Program-made: the position numbers and the translations under genes
In this document: positions 1-13,234 of the stretch, piece after piece
Numbering within the stretch: position 1 is the stretch's first letter
Layout: each line of letters begins with the position of its first letter
DNA from: Megascapheus bottae
Lineage: Eukaryota; Chordata; Mammalia; Rodentia; Geomyidae
Assembly (NCBI GenBank): GCA_024803745.1
Contig: JANJXV010000130.1
Location: 920,501-984,500, forward strand
DNA: 64,000 nt
Direction: 5' to 3'
Notes under the pieces: model-generated
Seen by the model: the letters and a program-made list of their open reading frames with translations, nothing else
What the model was told of the DNA's origin: nothing
The model's database searches: none

Positions 1-381
1 AAAGACAACAATCACTCATTATATGGCTTGTGTTTCTATATCCTGGAGGTCCTTTCATGTAGTGTCATACTATGTGACCTTGTGTATCTAGGTTTTGCTC
101 TATTGGAAATCTCTGCTAGGAGAGCCCAAGGTATCTACTGATTATGACAAATGAGGGAAACCATTGAGCCTATGTTCCTTTGAGTCTGGCTTACTTCACT
201 TAATATGATTTTTCTAAGTCTTTCCATATCCTTACAGATGGGGCAATGTCAGTCTTTCTGACAGCAGCCTAGAATTGTAGCCATTGTGTATAAATTCCAC
301 ATCTTGTGGATCCACTCATCAACTGAGGGGCATCTGGGTTGCTTCCATATCTTTGCTATAGTAAATAGTGCTATCTAGATA
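1..381 (-). mobile_element. L1 LINE, ORF2-end/3' UTR fragment
   Basis: The text matches the reverse complement of the L1 ORF2 C-terminal/3' UTR junction: 'TTCACTTAATATGATTTTT', then 'CATCTGGGTTGCTTCCATAT', then 'CTTTGCTATAGTAAATAGTG'. Bases 1-30 match the distal end of the L1 copy at 14720-15033, which has its poly-T on the left, so this copy is on the minus strand and its 3' end lies before base 1. No open frame survives. The right-hand boundary is approximate. Confidence 0.8.
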
Positions 382-2121
382 TTTTCTTTACCACTGTTTG
401 CAATACTTCATTGATATTATCTCAGAGGCACACTCTGACTCAACTTTCAGATCTTAATGATTCTTTTATTTCTTTACACAAATAAAATTTTCCATTGTCA
501 TTCAACTCTTCTACTCAGTAATCTTCAGTAGCTCTCTATTTCATCCAATAATAGGCCAAAATTTCTCCTGAACCAGGAAACAGAAACTTAAGTCTCTGAG
601 CTAGCTAATTAAACTTCTAAATTTCAAAATCACCATCTATGCATATGTGTGGACATTTATATAGTAATATTCAAATGGTAAAAGTTTCTTTATAATCTTT
701 TCTATTCACCTAATGAATTATTCCCATCATCATATACTCTTCTACTCCTTGGTTATGATTCCCACTGTGATATCATTAACAATTCGTTATGGATCCCATT
801 TCTTCTAAGTTTCTCTTCTTTCTACTTAGGATGGTTTTCTCACACCAGTAACCTTATGTTTGACCTAATTTTGATACGATTTTCTGACCCTGTTCGAGAG
901 CTCAGACATCAAAGAGATATTCACCATCTTTCTAGAAACTGGCTTTGGTTTAACCCTAAAATGAGTAAATAGGTGTTCTTCATGAACTGCACTCAAAGCT
1001 TACTTGCTACTTAAAGCAAGACCTCAAAAAACATCACAACTCATAAAATCAATAATATCACAGAGTTCTTTTGTAAAGAACTTCAAGCATTTACATATAT
1101 GCAATGAAACTGATGTGCAGTCAAAATGACAGAAACAGATGGTTCTGCCATCACTTTATATGACACTTGTTTCTCCAGGCAGGTGAACAGAAGGAACCAG
1201 TGGTAGAAGGTGAAAAGGGTCTTGCAATTTAGAACCCACTGAAGTATAAAATGCCACCAAACTTGTCTCAAATTAAAACACATTTTAGTTTCTTCATTTG
1301 AAATCCTATACTGGGTAAGATTAAAAATCTCATAACTACCCAGATTTAAACTCTGAGCTTCTGATCATCCGAGGCCTGAAAATACTGGTTTGTGATGAAC
1401 GGGTCTTAGGGAAACAGAAGGGGCATTTCCAATTCAAGATAAAACTATATCCATTGAGAATCTATATAACTGTCCAAACAAGAGTTTTCAAGATAAAATA
1501 TCCAATTTATTTTAAAGTAAGATGTTTTAAATGTTCATATTCACCAAGTTTCACCAACTTACATATTCCTTTATTTAACAGTGATTTATTGATAAGAAAT
1601 AATACAGTATAATGAACAGAGCACAATATCTGGTATTGTATACCTTGGGTTTCCTTTCCTACCTCCCCTACTTGTTGATTCTGTAGAACTATAGTCCTGG
1701 AATAGAAGCCTGGCTTTATAAGATTCACTTTTCTCTACTGTCATGAAGCAGAATGTAGCATGTAAGTCCAGACAGTATTTGGCATTTTCTGAACAACTAA
1801 GTATAAACTCACCTCCTTCACTCACGTTCCTTCTCCTGCCATGCCCTATTATGCACATGTTGAGCACAGTTCAACTCCAAAGTTCAGAGTGTGAAAAAGT
1901 TCAAACTTTATACTTAATGCTATGAATATTATCTCTCAGAAAGCAGAATCACAATTCTGCCATTCTTTGGTGTCACTACTTTTAATCATTCACACTGCAG
2001 CTTAAATTTTGCACCCAAGAAAAGTCAAAACTTCCTGCCTACTAGCACATGGTGAATATTCATCCTTAGCGTCCATTCTTTCTTTCACAGTGTGTATCAA
2101 TACTCCACTACCTAAATATAA

Positions 2122-2124
<3 letters not shown>
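382..2124. other. AT-rich unannotated stretch
   Basis: No repeat family, gene or RNA was recognised here. Overlapping small open frames near 1.1-1.9 kb on both strands lack any domain and look like chance. Confidence 0.5.

Positions 2125-2172
<48 letters not shown>
2125..2172. repeat. (TG)n microsatellite
   Basis: An uninterrupted TG dinucleotide run of about 24 units. It creates Cys-Val strings in translated frames, which are not a protein. Confidence 0.98.
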
Positions 2173-2174
<2 letters not shown>

Positions 2175-3065
2175 TAAGAGGCCTGGAAACACATTTTTCT
2201 TGGTATATCTATCTGGCAATTCTCCTTGGAGCTTCCTCACTCATTTCTGTGTCCATCTTTATATGGTTCTCTTCCCTCAGGATTCCTATGTCCAACTGTC
2301 CTTCTCCCTTCTCTAAAAAGATATCCAGTCCTTAGATTGATGGCTCACAGTCATTGGTAATCATCTCATGCTAACTGCATCTGCTATGACTGTTTCCAAT
2401 AAGGTTTCAGTCACAAGTACAGGATTAACAGTGGAAAGCACCAAGGAAAGCTTAGCACCCTTTTGGAGTAACCAAGGAAAAATATAAGCCAAAATGAATC
2501 TAACCATGATAGCTTTCTTTTGTTTTCTACTTTCAATATTACCCACGTGATTAGTAATAACATAACTCACTAATTTGTAATTTTCTTCTATCTATAGTTG
2601 GTTCCAGTTGGAAATGGAAGTGATGGGTTGCGCTCTGGCTTAGTGAATTAACCCTATTTTTGATCAACTTTCCATAAAATCTAACTAAAAGTGCCTATAT
2701 TATAGCAAATTTGATAATTAAATGATATTTTAAGAGCCTGGAGAAACTGGTAACACTAAACAGTTATCTACTGGATGGGACCCAAAAAGTGATTAATGTT
2801 ACCTACCCATCATGCCCAAGTCCTGGAGTGCTAAAGCACTCCAGTTCTTGTATCTGGGTCAGACTTGATCAACGTCCAAAATAAATTAAAAATATAGAAA
2901 ACATTTTTAACAATATTGTCCATTCAGCCCTTAAGAACAATTGAAGTTTGCACTGCTAATTCTGATGAAATAACAAAAAAGACCATAATGAAAATATACG
3001 CGCAGTCTAAAAGATTTACAATAGAGCAAAATCTTGATACATAAGAACATATAATGTGAAGCTTA
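2173..3065. other. AT-rich unannotated stretch with one palindrome
   Basis: Nothing recognisable apart from the near-perfect palindrome at 2823-2844, listed separately. Confidence 0.5.
2823..2844. repeat. Perfect inverted repeat, 10-bp arms, 2-nt loop
   Basis: The left arm CTGGAGTGCT (2823-2832) is the exact reverse complement of the right arm AGCACTCCAG (2835-2844), separated by AA. It is GC-richer than the DNA around it. No function can be assigned. Confidence 0.9.
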
Positions 3066-3318
3066 TTGAAAGGACCTCCAGGATGGTGAAACAAAAGCCA
3101 TATAATGAATGATTGTTGTCCTTAATGTACTATGTTGTCTCTCATCTCCTTTGCTGTCGTTGGTTATCTCATATTGGTATAGTATCTCACTTTGTTATCT
3201 GATATATTGAATTTATTTGTATTTGGATATTTGAAATTTGATAGGGAAGGGGGGAAAACCAAGACGGGTGGGGGGTGTGGGGGGGGGAGGGAAACGGGTA
3301 CCAAGACATGTGAAAGAC
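3066..3318 (+). mobile_element. L1 LINE 3' UTR fragment
   Basis: It shares 'GAAAGGACCTCCAGGAT' and 'AGCCATATAATGAATGATTG' with the reverse complement of the copies at 1-381 and 14720-15033. It then runs through the G-rich polypurine tract typical of L1 3' UTRs (about 3246-3295) and 'ACCAAGACATGTGAAAG'. Similarity stops at about 3318, before the expected 3' terminus, so the copy is truncated or rearranged there. Confidence 0.85.
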
Positions 3319-5871
3319 ATTTGTTTCAGAGTTCATTTGTTGGACTTATGCTAGGAAAAATCAACTAATGGCGATGCAGACAATAAAATATGAGGATTTA
3401 CCTATCAAACAGCTTGAAAAACATTAAGAAACATTTTAGTAAAGTGCTTATACTTATTTTTAATCAGTCAGAATTTCATTTCAATATCAAGGCACCCTTC
3501 ACAAACTTATGAAATCCCTGATGACTAAAGTACAACAAGATTCTGCAGGAAAAGGTAACACACCTAAGAGACTGTGATGAAGGGGTGGATGAGCCATGGC
3601 GTAGAAATCTAAGAGCAGAACAGCATAGATAGTCTATCAACTCCAGCTGGAGAGTGTTGTTTGCTTCTGTTTTCAGGGACAGAGTTCATGAATCATCCCA
3701 TCAGTTTTTAAAACTTCAATCAGAGAAGTCAACTATTTGATGTGCAATCTTTATTTTCTTCTTTTTTTTCCCACCCAAACCATAATATAGTGCAGAAAGA
3801 ATATGTGTGTGAGGGATGCAAATAATAATCGCTACACCAAGTCGTCTTGGTGTTGACAGAAAAAAAAAGAAGAATTCCAGCAGCAATGTGTGAATCACGG
3901 GGAAACCATTACTGATGTGGCCAGTTCAGGTCACTGTGTTTTCAGATTGGCGGCCCCACAGAGCCTCCACAGTTCAAGTCCCATCTGACACGCACACATG
4001 CACTCTGGATCACTCAAAATAAAAACTGCTCTCCCTACACTTGTCTGTCTCCATGAGGTCAGCATTAAATAACTATTATGTCTGGCATAAAGAGCAATGG
4101 CTGCTCTTTTTTTCAAATGCCACCAGTTCCCATTTTAAAGTAAATGCCATTTGGTCAAAAATATGTATTCGTCTTGAAATCTGATAGGACTGAGTTGCAA
4201 AGCACTTCTGATTTTGTGCTCAGAGTACTTTTGTGGGGAAATTGCCACTACCCACTCAGGCCTCTAGGGCCCCAGAGCTCAGGAATCGCTGAGCTCTGTC
4301 ATTCTTGCCTACTTCTGCTGATTCCATGAGCCTTAGTGCCACCTCTGTCCATCATCATAGCATGTCTCTAATGTGTCTTAAATTTTTTCAAATGAAAATA
4401 GAATGACATACAATGATAATTTTTATAGTAACTGTAAATTTACATTATTTTATTAATAAAAATCAATTGTGCAAGCCTCATGTATTACTGTTATACTGGA
4501 CCCCAGTAATTATGAATACTGTCAATCTACCTTCTATTAGTAACATTATTCTGGAATTTTAGGGTTATTTTTAACCATTTTAGAACATATTAGTTTTACA
4601 AGTTCTCATTTACATACACACATACATACATAAGACAAACCCAAGTAAACCTTGCTTCTGATGTCTCTCTCTGTCTCTCTCTCATCTCAACACAACCCCC
4701 TTTCTTAAAACATTTATCAGGAAAACACTGACTAACACACTGAATTCATAACCTAACTTTGGGGATTGAAACTTCTTCCTACAATTACTTAATAAAAACA
4801 AATATTGTTAAAACCATTATCAATGCTTTGTTTTCATGCTAGCATATAAGTACTCTATCAAATTCTGAAGTACTTGTTTTTTGAATACATACCAAGAATA
4901 TGACTAGCATTTGGCAGAGGAAGTGGATGAATATCTTAGTTTCCAGAATGCCTCTCTCTATACCCCTATGAACATTTCTAATTAGGGTTATGGCAACACT
5001 TGATAAATGTTCCAGGTTTCATACCCTGTAATCATCAGATTCTCATATGATTGGATAAAAAGATATTTGCATGATACACATGAAGCTGCCAAAATCTCTG
5101 ACTGCTTAGTGCAACATCAAAGTAGATGGATGTGGTCCTGGGAAGGTAAAAGACAGAAAATTCCAAAATACTATGTCCCTCATTATAGCATCAGGTTCCG
5201 AGATTTTCCCTCAGTTCCCTCAACTTGAGAAAGTTACCAAGGGAATTGCTGGTAACAGTATGACTCTTCTTTATAACTGCAGGGAACCTCAGGAGAGCAG
5301 TCATTATGTTTTCCAACTGTTTAAAAATAATTTCCTTTCTATAGCTGAATTTTTAATGTTTACTATCTGTAAAAGATGGTTTTAATGTACACGAAAGATG
5401 GAAGGCAAATTATCAGGAACTGCCCCTTCCCCTGGGAATTTCTATTTATAATGCAAAAGACATGAACATGAATGTAACTTCAATAGGAGTACATGAAGAC
5501 ATTAAATTTTAGGTAACAGAAGATCAATAGAAAGGTTATGCCAGACCTGAGGGAGAAAGAATCAAACCTGCTTGTGAGAACCTCAGAAGAGAACAAAGTG
5601 TAGACTTTGAAAGAGTGAACCAGAACTCACTGGGAGGATTTCAAAATGGAGGAAATCACTGAGTAGAACTTAGGCCAAGTTCTCAGGAAAGGGGAGATCA
5701 TAGGCAATGACTGGAGGCCAAAAAGACTGAAGAAAGGAGTGAAAATGAAAATCAAAAAATAGGCCAATTCTACATCTGAAAAAACACTCAACTCAAATAC
5801 ATTATCCTCTACAATGATGCAGTAAAGAAAAAGATCATGTTAGGAAAAGAACTGTAAAATCTTTTTTGTTA
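3319..5871. other. AT-rich unannotated stretch
   Basis: No gene or repeat family was recognised. There is a short (CATA)n tract at about 4613-4632 and a very AT-rich patch at 4380-4480. The small open frames here show no domain. Confidence 0.5.
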
Positions 5872-5961
5872 CCTCCCAAACTGTAAGTGAAAAGTCCAGC
5901 CTTCTTCCATTCAAATTGTTTGTCTCAGGTACTTATCACAGCAGTGACCAACTGACTGACA
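5872..5961 (+). mobile_element. MaLR-type LTR 3' end fragment
   Basis: The order 'CCTCCCAAACTGTAAG', 'TGTCTCAGGTACTTATCACAGCAG', 'ACTGACTGACA' parallels the 3' end of MST/MLT1/THE1-type LTRs (CTCCAGAACTGTGAG, then CAGGTATTxxxTTATAGCAGC, then ending near ACTAAGACA). Only this end is readable. Confidence 0.5.
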
Positions 5962-6039
5962 CCTTATCTCTTTTTGTTTCTTCTCTGAGTCACTGTACTC
6001 TAGCAGTATTGACAACTTCACTGTCTTGAAATAGACCTA

Positions 6040-6400
6040 AAGCATTTTGAGTCTACCATTTCCTCTGCTGGGAACATTCACACTCAAAGTATTTGATATC
6101 CTTGTAACAATTCCATTCCTGACAACAGCTTGGCCTTTCATCAAATGTGACATTGTTTGCTGAAACCTCCCCTGATTCATCCTTTTAAAAATTCCCTATG
6201 CTCTCTTTTTCACCTGTTGCTCTATAACCTAGGTAACTTATTTGATTATGAACATACCTATGTCTATCTATAAATATGTATACCACATTCATCTTTTAAT
6301 TTTTGTTTTCATGAGGGCAGGAATCTCCTTTTATCTGTGTCTGTTCACTTCTGAATCTCTGAAATAGTTGTTTGGCACCTGGCAGACATTCAATTACTAT
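6040..6400 (+). mobile_element. L2 LINE 3' end
   Basis: Diverged L2 3' UTR landmarks appear in order: 'CCTCTGCTGGGAACATTC', a 'CATCAAATGTGACATTG' segment, 'CTCCCCTGATTCAT', 'TTTTCATGAGGGCAGGAATC', 'TCTGTGTCTGTTCACTTCTGAATC' and 'TTTGGCACCTGGCAGACATTCA'. This is an old mammal-wide fossil with no coding capacity. Confidence 0.8.
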
Positions 6401-6540
6401 TTTATAACTTAAGAAACAAATAAATGGGTCAACCTGAATGAGGTTAAAATACCTCATTAAGATCATTAAGATAAAATTAAAAGTGTCAGAATACTCTATG
6501 CACATGTATGTACATGAAAAATGTGGCTTTCTGTGATTGG

Positions 6541-6580
6541 TTTGGGATGGCAGGGAAGGGTTTGGGATGGCAAGGAGGGA
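6541..6580. repeat. Two-copy tandem repeat, unit about 20 bp
   Basis: TTTGGGATGGCAGGGAAGGG is followed directly by TTTGGGATGGCAAGGAGGGA, a recent-looking local duplication. Confidence 0.8.
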
Positions 6581-9500
6581 GAATAACAAAAAGGACGAGT
6601 ATGCTTATGTGGACATGTCAATGTTAATGATGTCTGCAAAAAGGGACACTTTCCAGAAGAAAGTGAAGAGTAGCTGATTTGATAATTTTTTTTTGCTAAA
6701 AAGTGTGAATAAGACAGAAAACTGGATTAACAGCGCAGGAATCCTCTACAGTTGTAATCCCCCCCCTTACATGAAGGAGTCTTGTCTCCCCAGGGAGCCA
6801 GGTGGCAGGAAGCCCTTCCCACTGTGAAGACTAGTTTGCAGAATTCCATGATTTGGGGGCTTGGGAAAAAGTGAAAATATGCAGTGTTTATGCAAAAATA
6901 AAGTCTATTCAATGACTTCAAGCCAGTGTTTCCACATGAAAACACCAAGACTGAAAGAAAAATTATGAAATCCAAAGATTAAATATAAAAGTCACTTCGA
7001 TAAGATTAATGCATACTATGTATAATAAGATTCTTAGCTTCCGTCCTTGCAAATTATCAGTTGCCAAAGTTAAGGTAAGTAAAGTTATTTTCTACAAGGA
7101 CTGTTCCATTTTCCTTTGTTATATAGACATTCATTCTTCTCCAACTGAAAAGAATTGCACATTGTAAGTGTAGATTCATAGTTCTCTATCCCCAAAAGAG
7201 AATCAAAGTAGCTCAATGTTTCTCAGTTAGCTAAGAGACTACTATGAGATGTTTCCAACAGAGCATCTCTCTGGAAAACAATACTTGTGAATTATAAATT
7301 ACAGAAACAAGCAACCCCTGGTTAAGGAAAAATCAAATGGAGTAATTCAGACTCTCCCAGAGTGACAAGTGAATAGCTTGCCTTGTTGTGTAAAAGAACA
7401 AGTTTCCTGTCTCCTGGCTGTCCTCTGTCCACTAAAGAGTCAACAACATTTTATTGTTTCTCAGTACTCCATTTGGTGCATCTCAACTTGCTTTTTATAT
7501 TGCCTTAGTTTATGAAAATAAATGTTGTACTTTCCTGGTGGGACCAAAAATAAATGATGGCTCATACTGTACGTGGGTTCTTGCTCATGACAATCCAGAC
7601 TGCTAACAGATTGTTAATATGTTAACAGTTCTATTATAAGATGCTCAAAAATGTAATTTTAAGGCCATTTGTGGAGCTGGATTCTGCATGCCAGGGGTCA
7701 TCAGGACTGACATAGGTGAGAAGCTGTATGACCTCTCCACTCAGGTGTCTGCAAAGGTGTGAAGGGTGAGATAACCCAGCAGTTTAGGGTAGCAGTTTTC
7801 AAGCTGTTCTGTTTACCCAGGGGTAGCCATTTTGAGCAGAATATTAACTAAAATAATACAGTAAGTATGATCGAGTTCCTTTTGGTACAGAGCTACTTAA
7901 AATTAAACTAAGGGTATTTCACATCCAGAATTTTCTGGAAATGACAAGGGTGAAGAAAAATTACCAAAGGCTGAACTCAAAGAAATTAGTATGTATTTTG
8001 CAGTTCTTATTCTCAAAGATATTGGCAGAAACATTTAATCATATGTGATCTAAAATATTTAGCTTTGGTGTTATTCATATGTTTTATTTATTATTTATAT
8101 ATGTTACTTACAAATTACAAGGTGTCCCTACACAGATTCTTGATACTGATATTATAAAGGGGAAGTCTAGCATTAGGTAGGAACCTCTGTGATATCACAA
8201 AGAAGAATATACAGAAACATACTTAGTCAGATAAACAGATAGGAGTACACTCCACACATTCATCTCGGTAAATTTTCACTGAATGAGTGGCAACATTTTG
8301 AAAGAAAATATTTAGTAGAAGGTTGTTACCTACTGTCACAATTGCTACCCTCAAACACTAGATAGTAACAGCGAAGTCCAGCTACTGATTTAGACTGACT
8401 CGGACAAATTTCATACAAGTCAATTTTCCTCAACACTTCAGTGCCATACACCACAGCAAATGTTTATACTCACAAAATTTCCATAAGTCAATGCGTACTC
8501 TTACCTTACGCTGTGTCGTTCAGTATTTTTTTTACAAACTAAAGTATTATAGAGAGTATTTTCACATTGTTATTATGTGTTTTACTTTAGTATTTGTGTA
8601 TATTTATCATTTATACAACTGAAATTGTAGGGGAGTGTTTTGGTTTTTCAGGTGTCCACACCCCACCTGCTCATTCTCTCCCTCATATTACTAGGCAGAG
8701 GTGATATTTCAAGTAAACATGCAGAGCTTCTGTTTGCCAAGGATATTTAAATATTTTCATGATGATAACTTTATTTGGAAGCCAATTCTTTAAAAAGCCT
8801 TTAACCAGTACTCCAGATTTCCCAGCCTAGTATGTTTTTCCAGTAATTGCATATAAACGCATAGAGACAATTGCATGCTGATGCACTCTGACTGTTACAA
8901 GGCCCTGAGCCCAACTCTGAATTCCAAAGGTAGGTTCAGCATCACCTAAAACATACATTGAGTTTAAGGGAAAAAAATTCCTGAAAGAAACTAAAGAAGG
9001 CTCACTACTCCCCTAACTTACAACTAAATATACACAAAAACAATGGTAATATGCCAAGTGAGAAAACCCCAAATCAACTCAGACCCGGTGATCATAAGGC
9101 CAGTGGGATGTGTGCACTGCACTGCACTGCTGGCCACGGCCACTGGGCTACACCTCGTCCAGGTGAGGAAGAGGCTCCTTCTGATACGCTCTCCACAACT
9201 CACACGCAAGTCATTCCATACGTGAGAGCACGTCTGTTTTCTTCACAACTGTTATCTGGGAATAGAGCTATCTTCTTCCTAAAACTATTATAAAGGACTT
9301 CAAACTCCCAGAAAAAAATAGAACTATTAGTGTTTTCTGGCATTTTTACATTTGTGTTATTTAAATGTAAGAAAGAAAATGTTATTTTCTATAAGAATGC
9401 CTCCTAAATATAACAAAGCAAAAGGGCTAAAGAGACCAGGCTGAGCAGGATTCACAATCTTCCCAGGGCTAGAAGTTCAGCAATAATGTTTGCCTAGCAA

Positions 9501-9849
9501 GCAAATCCTAGAGCTGCCAAATAGAAAACAAGCAAAACCTTTTCCAATTGTATTCCCTCTGAAACATTTAAAACTTCTGCCCAATGACAATCCTTCCTGA
9601 AAAGGCCTTCTGAGGTCAGAGATACTTAGAACTGTGCGGAAGTATCAAGTCACATGGGAACAATGCATCGATGCAGGTCTTATTACTTGTGATTAGAGTC
9701 AGATAACTAACCTCACACTATGACTTCTAATAAACATTTCTATACTATACTATAGTATTCTTGAAAGAACTCATACTGCTTTACACAAAACATCTGCAGC
9801 TGTGAGGAGGAAAATGTCCACTGACTCACACTGGAGTTGGGGTATTTTG
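6581..9849. other. Unannotated AT-rich stretch
   Basis: About 3.3 kb in which no gene, RNA or repeat family was confidently recognised. A segment at about 7790-7850 starts like a hAT-type transposon end ('TAGCAGTTTTCAAGCTG'), but the match is too short to call. Confidence 0.45.
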
Positions 9850-9912
9850 ACATCATTTTCAAGGTAAGCAAACAGAGAGAGGTTAAATGACATTGGAAGG
9901 TCACATGTTTCC
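9850..9912 (+). mobile_element. MIR SINE core fragment
   Basis: The order ATCATTTTCAAGGTAAGCAAACAGAGAGAGGTTAAATGACATTGGAAGGTCACATG, read in pieces, parallels the MIR segment 'CCATTTTACAGATGAGGAAACTGAGG...GGTTAAGTAACTTGCCCAAGGTCACAC'. Ancient and diverged. Confidence 0.6.
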
Positions 9913-12900
9913 TCTTTCTGAAGGAAGATGATGGTTGCGTTGCAAATAAAGAGAACTTCAACCAGAGAGAATTAGTGGAGCAGTCACAATTTGACCTTTC
10001 ACCCTCTGACTGTAGCAAGCTATTAGAATTGTGTATATATGTCATCGTTATACTATTCCATGAGAAATGAATTAACTAATTTCCATGCTGATACTCGTGC
10101 TGCTAGAAAATCATGCTTCCATTCAATTTTACATAAAAGTATACCAATGAATTTAGACTGTTCTACTAAATCTCATGTAATGTTAAGATTTTTATTATGT
10201 CAGGTAACTGAAACCATGTTCCCCATACTTCAGAATTTAACATATCAGAAAGCATGGAGAAGATACACAAATGTGTAGCTAAGTTGACAAAACTCGGGTT
10301 CCTTCTGAATTACTGTTATGTTTTTACTGCTGTCCCTGTAAGTCAGCAGTGTCAATGAGAAGCCTACTGTGTATGAATCAATAGATAATGAGATGAGTGA
10401 AGTTTTAGGATTGGAGGCCACTAACACTAGTTCTTTGCTATAGACTTTCAATCCCAGTTACAATATAATTATACTAACCTTAATTTTCCAATGACAAATT
10501 TGAACATTTATTTGAGAATCACAAAACAGACGTTCCTCTGCTTACATGTTTCAAAATAGTACTCTTGTTGAATTTTAATGCAACCAAGACATAATTCATA
10601 TCATAAAAGAGATACAAACTTGTATGAGACTTTACTTACAAGTAGTTATTTTCAGATAAATTTGTATAAGAAAGACAAGGATGTTTGTATGGCACAGAAA
10701 ACATGTAAAGGGGAATTTTTAGGGATAGTTATGATTTTAACGTAGCCGAGATTATGATGGAAATCAAGACAGTCTTTACGACCCATTTGATTGAATAGTA
10801 TTGGTTAGCAAGGGTTAAGGGAGAATTTTTGGAACCAAATGTATTAAAAACTAGTTTGGAGAAAGAGAATACAATTAAATGAATATAGAAAAAAAGAGAT
10901 GATATGAGTACAAAAGGTGAGAAAAATCAAAGGAAAAGCTGTCTTTTTCCTTGTTGGTATTGTTTATATCAGTTTCCCTTTGTCCTCCTCTACCAATCTT
11001 CCCTACCTGGGAGTAACAGAACCACAAAAGCAAAATGGAAAGTATCAGTGGTAAATTAGCTTTCTTAGCTAGTGATAGATGTCTCATAATCAGGAAAGAA
11101 ATAGGATAGCAATACAAACAGAAACTCAAGTATTTTGTGGTATCCAAACTACTGCATATTCTAACAGGATACTGGAACTAGAGTTAACAAGTTCTCATTT
11201 AACCTCCTCTTCATCTTTAAAAGCAGCACTCAAAAGTCTTCACAGCTTAACTTGACTTTCAAGATCATGCATTTGGGATGTATTTATCATTGTTCAGAAT
11301 AGGGGAGGAAAGTGCCCAGGTAAAAGAAAGGCAATTTCGCAAAATGAATTAAAGATAATTCAAGAGAAAGGAGATTGACAAAGAAAGAAACACTTGCCAC
11401 AACTGCATACATTTTACTTATTTAAGGTACAGATAATGAGATTTTATAATGATCCATACATAAGATTACCACATAAATAATTTTATTTTCTTAAAAAATG
11501 GGAAATGCTGACCAATTCTAATAGCTGAGAGATACCAGCCAGGTTTTTGAGGAAGTTATTTAGATGGGAGGAATGATGAGTACAATAAAAGGACTCTGGA
11601 TACCCCAGAACAGAAGAGCATAATAGAAGGAAATGTTTAAATAAGGAACTGTTTTAAGCAAGAGGTCATGAAGGGAATTAGCTGTTCCCACGAGTCCAGA
11701 TGCTCCAAATCCACAGGAGCAATGGTAAGAATTCTATGTTTCACTGATAAGGGAATGAGGGGGATAAAAGAATTAAGCTGAAATAGACATCCTAGGAGGA
11801 ACTGGTACACATGCCATGGCCATACTCCAGTTATATTTGGAAAGAAACTAAATCAGAACAATGTAATTGGAGTTACATTTCTAAAGCAGAAAATAGATTA
11901 AAAAGTAACAAATGTATGGCTTCCTTCTGCCAAGTCCTGGGTAGAGAAGGAAAAAATCCACAACTTCTCAATACTTCGCAAAGAACCACTAGTCTTGAAA
12001 ATAAGAACCAGCATCCTAGCAAAAGCAGAAAATACAGGAAACAACATCACGAGACCGAGACGTGTCACTTACTACTCAAAGTAGTGAAAGATGCAGCAAA
12101 CCTGCAGATTTTAACCATAGGGTTTTGAAATAGAACAGAAAATAGGGTGCTTGAAAAAGAACAGAAGAGGTTTACTCATCCTTCTCCTTAGAGTTAAGAC
12201 CAATCTCCTAGTTTGTTCCTTGGTTCTAAACAAAGTAGAAACAATCATAAGCATCTGGATAGAACATAAAATGATCCTTGTACACTCTTCATGCAAGATA
12301 GACACCAGGAAGAAATCTTTTATTCAAGGAAGTAGGGTTTGCCCTGTTGAAGAGATAGGAGAGTGAGTAGGTAGGTGCTGGAGAAGGATCTTCTGTAGAA
12401 TTATGAGTCAACCCAAGAAAACTAAATTTCTGTATCATAAAATTAGCCAGCAAAACAGAAAGAACAGTTCAAAAACATGAAACTTGCTTGGCTTGATTTC
12501 TGTTTATATTGGTGAAGTACTTGCTCATTGAGGATCAATATTTCCACTGCAAACAACAAGCAAACTTGACTAAAATATAAAATGACTTACGTCTGGAAAG
12601 CACTGGGGAGATTCCAAGGTGTTAAGAATTTGAGAGCCAAGATCAAGGAGAGAGAGAAAGGATAAAAGCAAGAGACCTAAATACCAAATCACCACATGGA
12701 ATGTACAAGTTCTAACATCCGAGCTGAAAATAAAATCATGGGGTAGTTGCTAAGAGATGGAGTAGGTAGATCCACTTTTAAGCTTTGTCACCAAGTTTAT
12801 AAAACAAACTTTGACAGTCATAAAAGAGGACACGGGTATTTTCTGCATGATTTTACTGATGTTAAGGCTCTACTTTGCATAAAAATGTTGAAAGAAAGCA

Positions 12901-13071
12901 ACATTTGATCGTTGGCAAGTGGCATGCAGAGATGGAGAAACTTGAGAATACATATACCATACTAGCAACACTCTCCTTTTTGAGAAGTGAATTTTAGAAG
13001 TGCCCTTAAGATAACAGTCCAATAAGTCACATTTTTATTAGTATTTGATATGTATTTTTGTGTAAATACAA
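9913..13071. other. Unannotated AT-rich stretch
   Basis: No repeat family or gene was recognised over about 3.1 kb. The longest frame (11811-12128, plus, 105 codons) is basic and polar, with no domain and no supporting splice or promoter context. It is treated as chance. Confidence 0.45.
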
Positions 13072-13104
13072 CATATGTATGTAAATACATATGTATGTAA
13101 ATAC
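13072..13104. repeat. Tandem repeat, about 16-bp unit
   Basis: Two copies of an AT-rich unit ending ATGTATGTAAATAC lie head to tail. Confidence 0.8.
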
Positions 13105-13234
13105 GATAAAAATTAGGCTGTATCTAGTATCGGTAACATTACTCCATTTATGAGGCAGCACTGTCATGATGTAATGACTTTCTAAAGGTCTCACCTCAAC
13201 ACAGCAATGAAATTCCAAAAGGGTGTAGAGGAGT

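Noticed and set aside
7790..7850. hAT/Charlie-like transposon end
   Set aside because: Only about 17 bases resemble a terminal repeat; the body could not be matched.
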